DNA of 45,734 nucleotides from Verrucomicrobiales bacterium (GTDB lineage: Bacteria > Verrucomicrobiota > Verrucomicrobiia > Limisphaerales > UBA9464): positions 1 through 45,734 of the forward strand of contig JAIXZE010000386.1 in NCBI GenBank assembly GCA_027489875.1. Direction: 5' to 3'. The notes under the pieces are model-generated. The model was not told the origin of the DNA, made no database searches, and saw only the letters and a program-made list of their open reading frames with translations. Shown in pieces: positions 27,371-34,406 of the stretch (position 1 is its first letter; each line of letters begins with the position of its first letter). The position numbers and the translations under genes are program-made.

Positions 27371-28294
27371 TCATCTCGCCGCTTCTTCGGCGCGGACAAA
27401 GGAGCCTGATTTCCATTCGCGCTCCACGCAGTCGTGGAGGCGTGTCCATCCCAGCTTCGAAAACGTTTCCTCCACCGCGGGGAATTGGGTTGTCAGGATC
27501 CCGGCGAGGATCAGGCGACCGCCGGATGCGACCCGGGTGACCAGTCGGGGAGCCTCTGCAATCAGCAGGTCGGCCATCAGGTTGGCGCAGACCACGTCGA
27601 ACTTCCTCTTCGGTCGCTTCGGCAGGCGGGTGACGTCGGCCTGTTCGAAGGTGACCTTGGCTGTCATCCCGTTGAGTGCGGCATTCTCACCGGCGGTCCG
27701 GACGCAGTCCGGGTCGAAGTCAAAACCCTCCACGGGTCCGAACCCCAGGGCGACACCCGCCAGCGCGAGGATTCCCGAGCCCATTCCCGCGTCGAGCAGG
27801 GACTGGGGGCGGTTCCCATCCCGGACATCCACCAGTTCCTGCAGGCAAAAGCGCGTGGTGGCATGCTGTCCCGTACCGAAACTGAGGCCGGGATCCAGCA
27901 GCACGAGCGCCTGACCGGGGGCGGGTTTCTTCCGGTTCCACGTGGGTTTCACCAACAGCTTGCGCCCGATGGAAACGGGCTTGAAGTGACGCTTCCACGA
28001 TTCGGCCCAATCCCTGGCTGGGACCTTGCGGATCGAAAGCTTCGCCGGAGCCGGATCGATCCCGCACTCCACCAACCGGTCCATCGCGCTCCGGATCGCT
28101 CGCCGGATTTCCGGCATGCGGGCATCGGCCAGTTCAAGAAAGGCAGAGACCGTGACCGCCCCGGTCTGGACGTCGGTGTGGATGCCGGGCGTGATCCCTG
28201 TCACTCCTTCCAGCGCCACAGAGACGGCGTCTTCGGACTGTGCGTTGGTTGCGATGGCGATCTGCCGCAATGGATGTTTCAAAGGTCGCGCCAT
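27371..28294 (-). CDS. prmA: ribosomal protein L11 methyltransferase
   Basis: SAM-dependent methyltransferase that trimethylates ribosomal protein L11. The N-terminal domain (about 1-100) recognises the substrate. The motif LDPGLSFGTGQHATT is at about 133-147, the SAM-binding LDAGMGSG at 167-174, and the catalytic-site segment ANLMADLL at 237-244 (NILA in many homologues). Length (307) is normal. It is the last gene of a minus-strand operon: its start overlaps the end of the histidine phosphatase gene by 16 bases, and that gene follows rph by 18 bases. Confidence 0.9.
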   Translation of the reverse strand: MARPLKHPLRQIAIATNAQSEDAVSVALEGVTGITPGIHTDVQTGAVTVSAFLELADARMPEIRRAIRSAMDRLVECGIDPAPAKLSIRKVPARDWAESWKRHFKPVSIGRKLLVKPTWNRKKPAPGQALVLLDPGLSFGTGQHATTRFCLQELVDVRDGNRPQSLLDAGMGSGILALAGVALGFGPVEGFDFDPDCVRTAGENAALNGMTAKVTFEQADVTRLPKRPKRKFDVVCANLMADLLIAEAPRLVTRVASGGRLILAGILTTQFPAVEETFSKLGWTRLHDCVEREWKSGSFVRAEEAAR

Positions 28295-28905
28295 GGGGTG
28301 AAGTTGAGGAGTTGGATTTCCGTTCTGGGCCGACCGGCCTTCATTTCACCGACGTCCAGCCAGGAGACGCTGGCGTAGTCGATCTCGAAGTGTTCGAACT
28401 TCCGCATGGGCATCCCCAGCAGCACGGACAGCGCCATCCGGATCACTCCTCCGTGCGCAAAGATCGCGGCGGTCTGGCCCCGCGATTGTTCGATCGCGAA
28501 ATGGACGGACTGCGCCACCCGTTGCCGGAAGGCGTCAATGCGCTCCGCCTGATGGATGCGGTCGTGTTCCATGTGCTCGAGCCAGTCGAAGGCGCTCATC
28601 CCGAACTTCTCCTCCACCTGGTTCCAGCCGAATCCGGTCCAGGCCCCGAAATCGATTTCCCGCAGACCTTCGAGAAGCACGGGTTCGTTCGCGTGATGCT
28701 CCCGGAACGGGGCCAGCGTCAACTGGACCCGTTGCATCGGGCTGGCATACACCGCATCGAACTTCCGTGACTTGAGCCATGCGGCCAGCGCCCGCGCCTG
28801 CTCGTGGCCACGGGGAGAGAGTCCCATGTCGATGCGGCCGCCAAACACCCGATGGTAGGTTTCCTCGACCTCGGCGTGGCGGATGAAATACAGGCTCGTC
28901 TTCAT
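28279..28905 (-). CDS. histidine phosphatase family protein
   Basis: Phosphoglycerate-mutase-like phosphatase of 208 residues, cytoplasmic. The catalytic RH pair is Arg9-His10 (FIRHAE; most relatives have RHGE). Arg59 (SPMQRV), Glu83 (REIDFGAW) and His151 (FAHGGVIR) complete the phosphate pocket. The C-terminus has YASVSWLDV, the usual closing strand. The substrate could be a cobalamin precursor, a sugar phosphate or another small phosphate ester; there is no cobalamin context nearby. It sits between rph and prmA in an operon concerned with RNA and ribosome maturation, so a housekeeping role is possible but not shown. Confidence 0.87.
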   Translation of the reverse strand: MKTSLYFIRHAEVEETYHRVFGGRIDMGLSPRGHEQARALAAWLKSRKFDAVYASPMQRVQLTLAPFREHHANEPVLLEGLREIDFGAWTGFGWNQVEEKFGMSAFDWLEHMEHDRIHQAERIDAFRQRVAQSVHFAIEQSRGQTAAIFAHGGVIRMALSVLLGMPMRKFEHFEIDYASVSWLDVGEMKAGRPRTEIQLLNFTPWRDL

Positions 28906-28923
28906 TGCGGCAGGTCCGTCCGT

Positions 28924-29661
28924 TCAGGCAGCGATGGCTGCGGACTGCAACGCGAGAATCTCCCGGATGCCCGTACGCCCCAGCGCCAGCATGGACGCCA
29001 ATTGCGCGTCGCTGAAGGTGGCTTCTTCGCCCGACGCCTGGAGTTCCACGAATTCGCCCGACGCATTCATGACCAGATTCAGGTCGACGGCCGCGTCCTT
29101 GTCTTCGACATACGCGAGGTCGAGCAGGGCGACGTCCTTGACGACCCCCACGCTCACTGCAGCGACCCCCTTCAGAACCTCCGTGGCCGCGGCGAGCTTG
29201 CCCTCGGCCTTGAGACGTCGCATGGCCAGTCCGATGGCCACGTACGCCCCCGTGATCGAGGCCGTCCGGGTTCCGCCATCCGCTTGAAGGACATCGCAGT
29301 CGATCCAGAGTGTTCGGGTTCCCAGCGCTTCGAGGTCGACTGCAGCCCGCAACGATCGGCCGATCAGCCGTTGGATTTCCTGGGATCGGCCGTCGAGCTT
29401 GAGCTTTGAAATGTCCCGGGCCTTCCGATCCAGCGTGGAGTACGGAAGCATCGAGTATTCCGCGGTCAGCCAGCCGCCGGGAATCTTCTGGGACTGCATC
29501 CACTTGGGCACGGACTCTTCGATGGTGGCGGCGCAGATCACCCGGGTGTTGCCCCATTCGATGAGGGTGGAACCTGTGGCGTGGGGCGCGATGCCGTTCT
29601 GGAACCGGATGGAGCGCAATTGATGCGGAAGGCGCCCGTCGGCGCGCACGAACTCAGTCAT
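28924..29661 (-). CDS. rph: ribonuclease PH
   Basis: Phosphorolytic 3'-to-5' exoribonuclease that trims tRNA 3' ends. The N-terminal MTEFVRADGRLPHQLR aligns with the RPDGR motif of RNase PH. The conserved EYSMLPYST, RSQEIQRLIGRSLRAAVD and LQADGGTRTASITGAYVA (phosphate-binding) motifs are present, with GVVKDVALLDLAYVEDKDA further on. Length 245 is normal. It is the first gene of the minus-strand rph-phosphatase-prmA operon, so the promoter should lie just above 29661. Confidence 0.95.
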   Translation of the reverse strand: MTEFVRADGRLPHQLRSIRFQNGIAPHATGSTLIEWGNTRVICAATIEESVPKWMQSQKIPGGWLTAEYSMLPYSTLDRKARDISKLKLDGRSQEIQRLIGRSLRAAVDLEALGTRTLWIDCDVLQADGGTRTASITGAYVAIGLAMRRLKAEGKLAAATEVLKGVAAVSVGVVKDVALLDLAYVEDKDAAVDLNLVMNASGEFVELQASGEEATFSDAQLASMLALGRTGIREILALQSAAIAA

Positions 29662-30072
29662 GTGGGAGCGACGTTACCCGGGCGGATTGCCGGTTGTCGA
29701 ACGTCGGAGTGGAGGTTGAGGTAGGCAGCGCAGGCCGTGCGGAGTCAGCGACGCGCTTGCTGGAGAGTGAGGGACGAGGTGGAACGGCGCGGAAGGTGCG
29801 GCGGTGGCGATGGAAGATGCCGCTGGAAAAGGAAAACACCGGCAGAACCGCGGGCACCCTGATCTCCCTAGCCCGCAACGGTTTTGCCGGTGCATCTTTG
29901 AGCGTATCCAACCCTGACTACCCCGGGATCCGCCCTTGTGTTACCGCTGACGTTGTGGGCCAGCGACGTTGCCAGACTGGGCACATATTTTGGAAAGCGC
30001 GAGTCGGGGCACGTGTGAAAAATGTGAGGGAAAATCCCTTACGACTTTCTTCCACACCTTTGTTGCCACGGT
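29662..30072. other. 411-base intergenic region between rph and ferredoxin
   Basis: No credible gene is seen; frames on both strands are low-complexity or start inside neighbours. It should contain the rph promoter at the left side. It holds a strong stem-loop (29837-29892) and a small hairpin AGGGAAAATCCCT (30027-30039) 33 bases after the ferredoxin stop. Confidence 0.6.
29837..29892 (-). terminator. strong stem-loop, possible minus-strand terminator
   Basis: CACCGGCA at the left end pairs with TGCCGGTG at the right end. The inner AACCG/CGGTT and CGGGC/GCCCG extend the stem to roughly 18 pairs with small bulges around a 15-base loop. On the minus strand it is followed by TTTTCCTTTTCC, which is weakly U-rich. 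It could end the ferredoxin transcript or be a structured leader or small RNA. Confidence 0.5.
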
Positions 30073-30360
30073 TCAGTGCCCGGCCTTCAGAACCACCGAA
30101 TCCTTCAGGATCTTCACACAACAGGTGAGCCGGTACTTGTCCGGGTCCTTGTTCCACTGGTCCAGCACGTCCAACTCTTCATCGGAGGGCTCGGAAAGAT
30201 TCTCCATGCCCGAGACCACTTCAGCGACGCAGGTGCCGCAGGAACAATTGAAGCAACCCGCTTCCATCTCCACGCCCGCCTTCTCGCCTGCCTCCAGAAG
30301 GGTTTCGCCTGATTCGACGTCGGCGGAAACGTTCTGAGGCTGGATCGTGATTTTCGGCAT
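30073..30360 (-). CDS. 2Fe-2S ferredoxin
   Basis: Small electron carrier (95 residues), cytoplasmic. The plant-type 2Fe-2S ligands are C36, C41 and C44 in the pattern C-x4-C-x2-C, with C80 as the fourth. Further cysteines at 39 and 81 are not expected ligands. The acidic segment around residues 57-75 is typical of a partner-docking face. The frame is open to 30666, but ATG 30360 starts right before the first strand (MPKITIQPQN), consistent with the family length. No obvious ribosome binding site is present. No redox partner gene adjoins it. Confidence 0.9.
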   Translation of the reverse strand: MPKITIQPQNVSADVESGETLLEAGEKAGVEMEAGCFNCSCGTCVAEVVSGMENLSEPSDEELDVLDQWNKDPDKYRLTCCVKILKDSVVLKAGH

Positions 30361-30678
30361 GTTGAAAAAAGACGCCGGAAAGTGTGTTCCGCGCGTCGAG
30401 TTGTCAATGAACGGAATCCCAGCGGCAGGCGCATCCTGACACTGCCCCCCATGCAACGGGGTGGCGACGTCCTCGTCGCCGTTCCAAAGCCACTCCCAAG
30501 GCGATGAGGACCGCGGCCCCGAATCCTTTTCAAAGTTCCCAGGCGGTGGAAGCCGTGTTTCAGGTGCCTCGCGCTCCTCCTGTTTGGGAGGAGCGGGTCC
30601 GAATCGATTGAATTCTCGTCGTTCTGGAAATTGTGGCTTGCACGATTTTTGGAATCGTCTAATCAAGCGGCCCGGTTT
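30361..30678. other. 318-base region between ferredoxin and tRNA-Val
   Basis: No gene is supported. It holds the ferredoxin start-side region and a REPIN-like copy (30428-30535). The remainder up to the tRNA has A/T-richer stretches (for example TTGCACGATTTTTGGAATCG near 30632-30657) that could include the tRNA promoter; no clear -10/-35 pair was assigned. Confidence 0.6.
30428..30535 (+). repeat. REPIN-like paired hairpin, copy 2
   Basis: The left outer repeat GCATCCTGACACTGCCCCCC is at 30431-30450. The first hairpin GGCGACGTCCTCGTCGCC is at 30463-30480. The second, degenerate hairpin is at 30500-30518 (GCGATGAGGACCGCGG). Homology with copy 3 continues through GAATCCTTTTCAAAG and then stops, so the right outer repeat is missing. 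Confidence 0.8.
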
Positions 30679-30753
30679 GCGAGATTAGCTCAGTGGTAGA
30701 GCACTTGCTTCACACGCAAGGGGTCGCAGGTTCGAAACCTGCATCTCGCACCA
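30679..30753 (+). tRNA. tRNA-Val (anticodon CAC)
   Basis: A complete cloverleaf: acceptor GCGAGAT/ATCTCGC, D-arm GCTC-AGTGGTA-GAGC, anticodon arm CTTGC-TTCACAC-GCAAG giving anticodon CAC (reads GUG, valine), variable loop GGGTC, and T-arm GCAGG-TTCGAAA-CCTGC. The discriminator is A at 30750 and the CCA end is encoded (30751-30753). REPIN-like repeats flank it on both sides. Confidence 0.97.
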
Positions 30754-31069
30754 TCCTTCCCCATTCCAAAGATCCCCACTCGTTCAGGATCTCCCGTTAT
30801 CTCCGGCTGGTTCCCCTGATTTCCTCCCTTCGGATGGACCGTTGGGGCCTTGGTTTCGACTGCTGATGGAAGGGGGCGCATCTTGCACTGCCCCCACATG
30901 GAACGGGGTAGCGACGTCCTCGTCGCCGTTCCGGAGCCTTTCTCAGGGCGATGAGGACATCGCCGCCTCGAATCCTTTCCAAAGGGGGGCAGTGCCAAGA
31001 CGCGCCCGATGGAAGGCCGGGATCGAGGCGGGTATTCCCAGCTTGGGCTTCCAGCGGTAGCGTCTCCGC
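30754..31069. other. 316-base region between tRNA-Val and DUF885 gene
   Basis: No gene is supported. An apparent minus-strand frame here reads through the tRNA and is an artefact. The main content is the most complete REPIN-like copy (30875-31006). Confidence 0.65.
30875..31006 (+). repeat. REPIN-like element with terminal inverted repeats, copy 3
   Basis: A 132-bp nested palindrome. Left outer arm GCATCTTGCACTGCCCCC (30878-30895) pairs with right outer arm GGGGGCAGTGCCAAGACGC (30985-31003), the arms differing by about two changes. Inside lie the two opposed hairpins: GCGACGTCCTCGTCGC (30911-30926) and GGCGATGAGGACATCGCC (30948-30965). The whole element can fold as one long cruciform. It looks like a non-autonomous mobile unit; no transposase lies nearby. 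Confidence 0.8.
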
Positions 31070-32926
31070 ATGTGGCTTCAACGCGGTGGACGGGCATGGC
31101 GGTTCTGCGTGACTTCGTGTTGCACTGGCATGGCCGGCGTTCTGCTGGCTGCCGGTCCGGAGACGCCGGAAGCTTTTGAATCGGCGTTTGCCGGGTTGCG
31201 GGAGTCGCAAGGGGAGATGCCGGAGGTCCAGCGACTCAAATCCCTGTTTTCGCTCCAATGGCGCTACTCCATGTGGGACAGCCCGGAATCAGCGACCTAC
31301 ACGGGTTATCCCGAGTTCAACCATCGGTGGGCCGATCTCGGAAGGGAGGCGATCGAACGTCGGAAGCGGGAAGTGACGCGGACGCGCTCCACCCTCAACT
31401 CCATCGGAGTGTCCACCCTCGACGAGGAATCCAGGCTGCATCGGGACCTCTTCGATGCGTATCTCAAGATGGACGAGGAGGGGATCCGGTTTCCGGGTGA
31501 GTACCTGATCCTGAACCAGCTCCAGGGGCCCCAACAGGATGTGGCCCAGACGCTGTCGCTGATGTCTGGCAGCACGCCGCGCGGCGTGGAGGACATACTT
31601 TCACGCCTCGATGCGACCGCGGGGTATGTGCGTCAATGCATCGCCCTTCTGCGCGAAGGCCTGGCCAAGGGCATCACCCCGCCTGCCATCGTGCTGCGTG
31701 AGGTCCCGGGGCAGATGCTGAACCTGATGCCGGAAGATCCGGCGAAGAGCCCATTCCTGCTGCCTCTCTCGACGCTTCCATCGGCCGCGACCGACGCCGA
31801 GAAGGCGGCTTGGCGGGGGCGTGCGCTGGCCAGCATCACCAACGGAGTCTACCCGGCGTTCAAGGAACTCCATCGCTTCCTGGTGTCCGAATACATCCCG
31901 GGTGCCCGGACCAACATTGCGTGCGTCGACCTCCCCAACGGACGGGAGTGGTATGCGCATCGGGTTCGCCGGAGCACGACGACGTCGCTGACACCGGATG
32001 AAATCCACGAGATCGGCCTGTCGGAAGTCCGGCGTATCCGTGCGGCGATGGAAGACATCCGCAAGGAGACTGGGTTCGAGGGGAACCTGGGGGCATTCTT
32101 CGAGTTTTTGCGCAGCGACCCTCGCTTCTACCACGAGACCGGCAATGCCTTGCTTGCGGGTTATCGGGACATCTCCAAGCGTGTGGACGGTGGGTTGCCT
32201 CGGTTGTTTGGGAAGTTGCCCCGACTGCCCTACGGCGTGATGCCGATCCCTTCCTATTCCGAGCGGTCGCAGACGACGGCGTACTACCAACCGGGTTCAC
32301 TTTCTGCGGGGCGGCCGGGAAACTTCTTCGCGAATACCTACAACCTTCGGATGCGGCCCAAGTGGGAGATGGAAGCGCTGACCCTGCATGAGGCGGTGCC
32401 CGGCCATCACCTCCAGATCGCGCTGGCACAGGAGAACGAAGGATCCCCGGATTTCCAGAAGCATGCCGAGACGACGGCGTTTGTCGAAGGCTGGGCCCTG
32501 TATGCGGAGAGCCTGGGGCCGGATCTCGGCCTCTATGCCGACCCGTACTCACGGTTCGGGCAGCTGACGTACGAGATGTGGCGGGCGATCCGCCTGGTGG
32601 TCGACACCGGGATGCATGCCCGCGGATGGAGTCGGGACCAGGCCATCGCCTTTTTCCGCGAGAACGCCGGGAAGTCCGAGCATGACATCGTGGTCGAAGT
32701 CGACCGGTACATCGTCTGGCCGGGGCAGGCCCTCGCCTACAAGATCGGACAGCTCAAGATCCGTGACCTGCGACGGGAAGCGGAGGCGGCACTGGGGGCG
32801 CAGTTCGACCTGCGTGCGTTTCACGATGAGTTGCTCAGTCGTGGGGCATTGCCATTGACGATCCTGGAACCCCGCATGCGCGCGTGGATCGTCCGGCAGA
32901 AGGCCGCTTCGCCGCGCGGACAGTGA
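31070..32926 (+). CDS. DUF885 family putative metallohydrolase
   Basis: A 618-residue protein of the DUF885 family, probably exported: a basic N-terminus is followed by a hydrophobic stretch with cysteines (about residues 12-28), possibly a lipoprotein or ordinary signal peptide. The family motif HEAVPGHH is at residues 440-447, resembling an HExxH zinc site (H-x6-H), and the downstream FVEGWALYAESLG supplies a Glu and is strongly conserved in the family. Other hallmarks are FFANTYNLRMRPKWEME and WPGQALAYKIGQLKI. DUF885 proteins are thought to be peptidase-like, but the substrate is not established. It stands alone, with 327 bases before the sigma factor gene. Confidence 0.9.
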   Translation: MWLQRGGRAWRFCVTSCCTGMAGVLLAAGPETPEAFESAFAGLRESQGEMPEVQRLKSLFSLQWRYSMWDSPESATYTGYPEFNHRWADLGREAIERRKREVTRTRSTLNSIGVSTLDEESRLHRDLFDAYLKMDEEGIRFPGEYLILNQLQGPQQDVAQTLSLMSGSTPRGVEDILSRLDATAGYVRQCIALLREGLAKGITPPAIVLREVPGQMLNLMPEDPAKSPFLLPLSTLPSAATDAEKAAWRGRALASITNGVYPAFKELHRFLVSEYIPGARTNIACVDLPNGREWYAHRVRRSTTTSLTPDEIHEIGLSEVRRIRAAMEDIRKETGFEGNLGAFFEFLRSDPRFYHETGNALLAGYRDISKRVDGGLPRLFGKLPRLPYGVMPIPSYSERSQTTAYYQPGSLSAGRPGNFFANTYNLRMRPKWEMEALTLHEAVPGHHLQIALAQENEGSPDFQKHAETTAFVEGWALYAESLGPDLGLYADPYSRFGQLTYEMWRAIRLVVDTGMHARGWSRDQAIAFFRENAGKSEHDIVVEVDRYIVWPGQALAYKIGQLKIRDLRREAEAALGAQFDLRAFHDELLSRGALPLTILEPRMRAWIVRQKAASPRGQ

Positions 32927-33253
32927 GCAATCATTGACCGCACCTGATCATCGGGAGGTCGAATTGTTTCCCGTACGGCAGCCTGGGTGGAGGTGGGTTT
33001 GGGCCGGGCACTCGATTTGGCCGATGCCCCGTTGCCGGATGCCGCTTCTGGAGACTCGGCCCCATCGTTGCCGTGCACTGTCCAGAATCCTCTGAAAACG
33101 GGTCTTTTCTGGGGCTTTTTTGAACTCGGAGAGTGGGTTGGGGAGTTTCTCGGAGGGCGGATCGGAGGGCTTGTTCAGATTTTGTCCGATCTTTATCCAT
33201 GTTTTGTTTCGTGGTTGTCCAGAGCTGGCAAGCCGGCTGCTTTTGACTCCGGC
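32927..33253. other. 327-base region upstream of sigma factor gene
   Basis: No gene is supported, although one frame is open and in phase with the sigma factor from 32987. The part from about 33090 is richer in T (TTTTCTGGGGCTTTTTTG) than its surroundings. A possible promoter is TTGTTC near 33172 with TTTATC about 17 bases on; this is only a guess. The long leader suggests regulation of the sigma gene. Confidence 0.45.
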
Positions 33254-34330
33254 ATGATGCTGAATCGCGTGAAACGTCAGTCGGGCAAATCAATCCGGAC
33301 CGGGGCTCGCCTGACCGCCGCCCGCAGTCGTTCGAGCGGAAGCCGTCGATCCAAGGGCGGCGTGGGATCCAAGGCCAAGCTCACTGTGGTGGTTCCTGCG
33401 GTTCGCGTGGAAGTCCCGCGGGAGAAGGTGGACGCTCCGCCTCCCTTGGTGACCGGCAGGGCAGCCTGGGGCGGAGACTCCTCCCTCCGGATGTATCTGC
33501 GGGAAATCAGCGAGACCCCATTGCTGACACCGGATCAGGAGGTCGAACTGGCCGGGCGGATCCAGGCGGGCGACGCCGCGGCCCGCGACCAGATGATCCG
33601 GGCGAACCTGCGATTGGTCGTCAAGATTGCCCACGATTACGAAGGCATGGGATTGCCCCTGCTGGACATGATCAACGAGGGCAACGTCGGGCTCATGCGG
33701 GCGGTTCAGCGGTTTGATCCGACCAAGGGCGCGAAGCTCTCCACGTACGGCGCGTGGTGGATCAAGCAGTCCATCAAACGGGCCATTGCGAACCAAGGCC
33801 GGACCATCCGTGTCCCGGTGCACCTGGTGGATCGGATCGCGAAGATCCGGCGCATGGCGATGCAGCTTCACGAAGAACTGGGACGCGAACCGTCGGACGC
33901 GGAATTGGCCGAGGCGATGGGCATGACCCGCCGTCGTGTGACGGAGTTGCTCGAGGCCAGCCAGCGGACGACCTCGCTGGATGCTCCGATCGGAGAGGAC
34001 GACGACACCTCGATGGGTGAACGCGTTCGTGATGAAGCCATGATCACCGCCGATCAATCGATCCAGACGGAACAGTCGCATGCGATGATCCGTGAGTTCG
34101 TGGAGCGGCTGGACGAGCGGGAACAGACGATCCTGCGCTACCGGTTTGGGCTGGATGGCGGCGGCGAGAAGACTCTGGAGGAAGTGGGCCAACACTTCGG
34201 GGTGACCCGCGAACGGATCCGGCAGATCCAGAATTGCGCGATGATGAAGCTCAAGCGCTGGATCGAGAAGCGGGAGGCCGAACTGGATCCGGAGTTGTCG
34301 GAGCTTTCTGGGTTGTCGATCGCAGGTTGA
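33254..34330 (+). CDS. sigma-70 family RNA polymerase sigma factor (RpoD/RpoS-like)
   Basis: A group 1/2 sigma factor of about 358 residues without the large non-conserved domain of full-length RpoD, so more like RpoS or an accessory factor. The N-terminal 75 residues are basic and low complexity (Arg/Lys/Ser, then Val/Pro). Region 1.2 begins at about 77 (SLRMYLREISETPLLT). Region 2 covers 112-183, with LVVKIAHDY, DMINEGNVGLMRAV and the -10 recognition segment STYGAWWIKQSIKRAI. Region 3 has LGREPSDAELAEAMGM, and region 4 (about 290-345) has the helix-turn-helix LEEVGQHFGVTRERIRQIQ. I chose ATG 33254; ATG 33257 is equally possible. A strong terminator follows. Confidence 0.9.
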   Translation: MMLNRVKRQSGKSIRTGARLTAARSRSSGSRRSKGGVGSKAKLTVVVPAVRVEVPREKVDAPPPLVTGRAAWGGDSSLRMYLREISETPLLTPDQEVELAGRIQAGDAAARDQMIRANLRLVVKIAHDYEGMGLPLLDMINEGNVGLMRAVQRFDPTKGAKLSTYGAWWIKQSIKRAIANQGRTIRVPVHLVDRIAKIRRMAMQLHEELGREPSDAELAEAMGMTRRRVTELLEASQRTTSLDAPIGEDDDTSMGERVRDEAMITADQSIQTEQSHAMIREFVERLDEREQTILRYRFGLDGGGEKTLEEVGQHFGVTRERIRQIQNCAMMKLKRWIEKREAELDPELSELSGLSIAG

Positions 34331-34352
34331 TCGGAACCCGGGTGATGAAAGG

Positions 34353-34387
34353 AAAGGGGGTGCGAACATCGGGTTCGCGCCCCCTTT
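34353..34387. terminator. bidirectional intrinsic terminator
   Basis: AAAGGGGGTGCGAAC (34353-34367) pairs with GTTCGCGCCCCCTTT (34373-34387), fifteen pairs with one G-T, around a five-base loop. Plus strand: the T-rich right arm and CTGTTT follow. Minus strand: TTTCC follows. It separates the sigma gene from the convergent antiporter gene. Confidence 0.85.
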
Positions 34388-34406
34388 CTGTTTGGCGGAT
34401 GAACTG

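Noticed and set aside
29694-30128. Plus-strand 144-codon frame between rph and ferredoxin
   Set aside because: No recognisable domain, composition like shadow frames, and it overlaps stem-loops and the ferredoxin gene.
30690-31097. Minus-strand reading frame of 135 codons overlapping tRNA-Val
   Set aside because: It reads through the tRNA on the opposite strand and through a repeat; the C-terminal FRTCDPLRVKQVLYH is the well-known spurious translation of tRNA genes.
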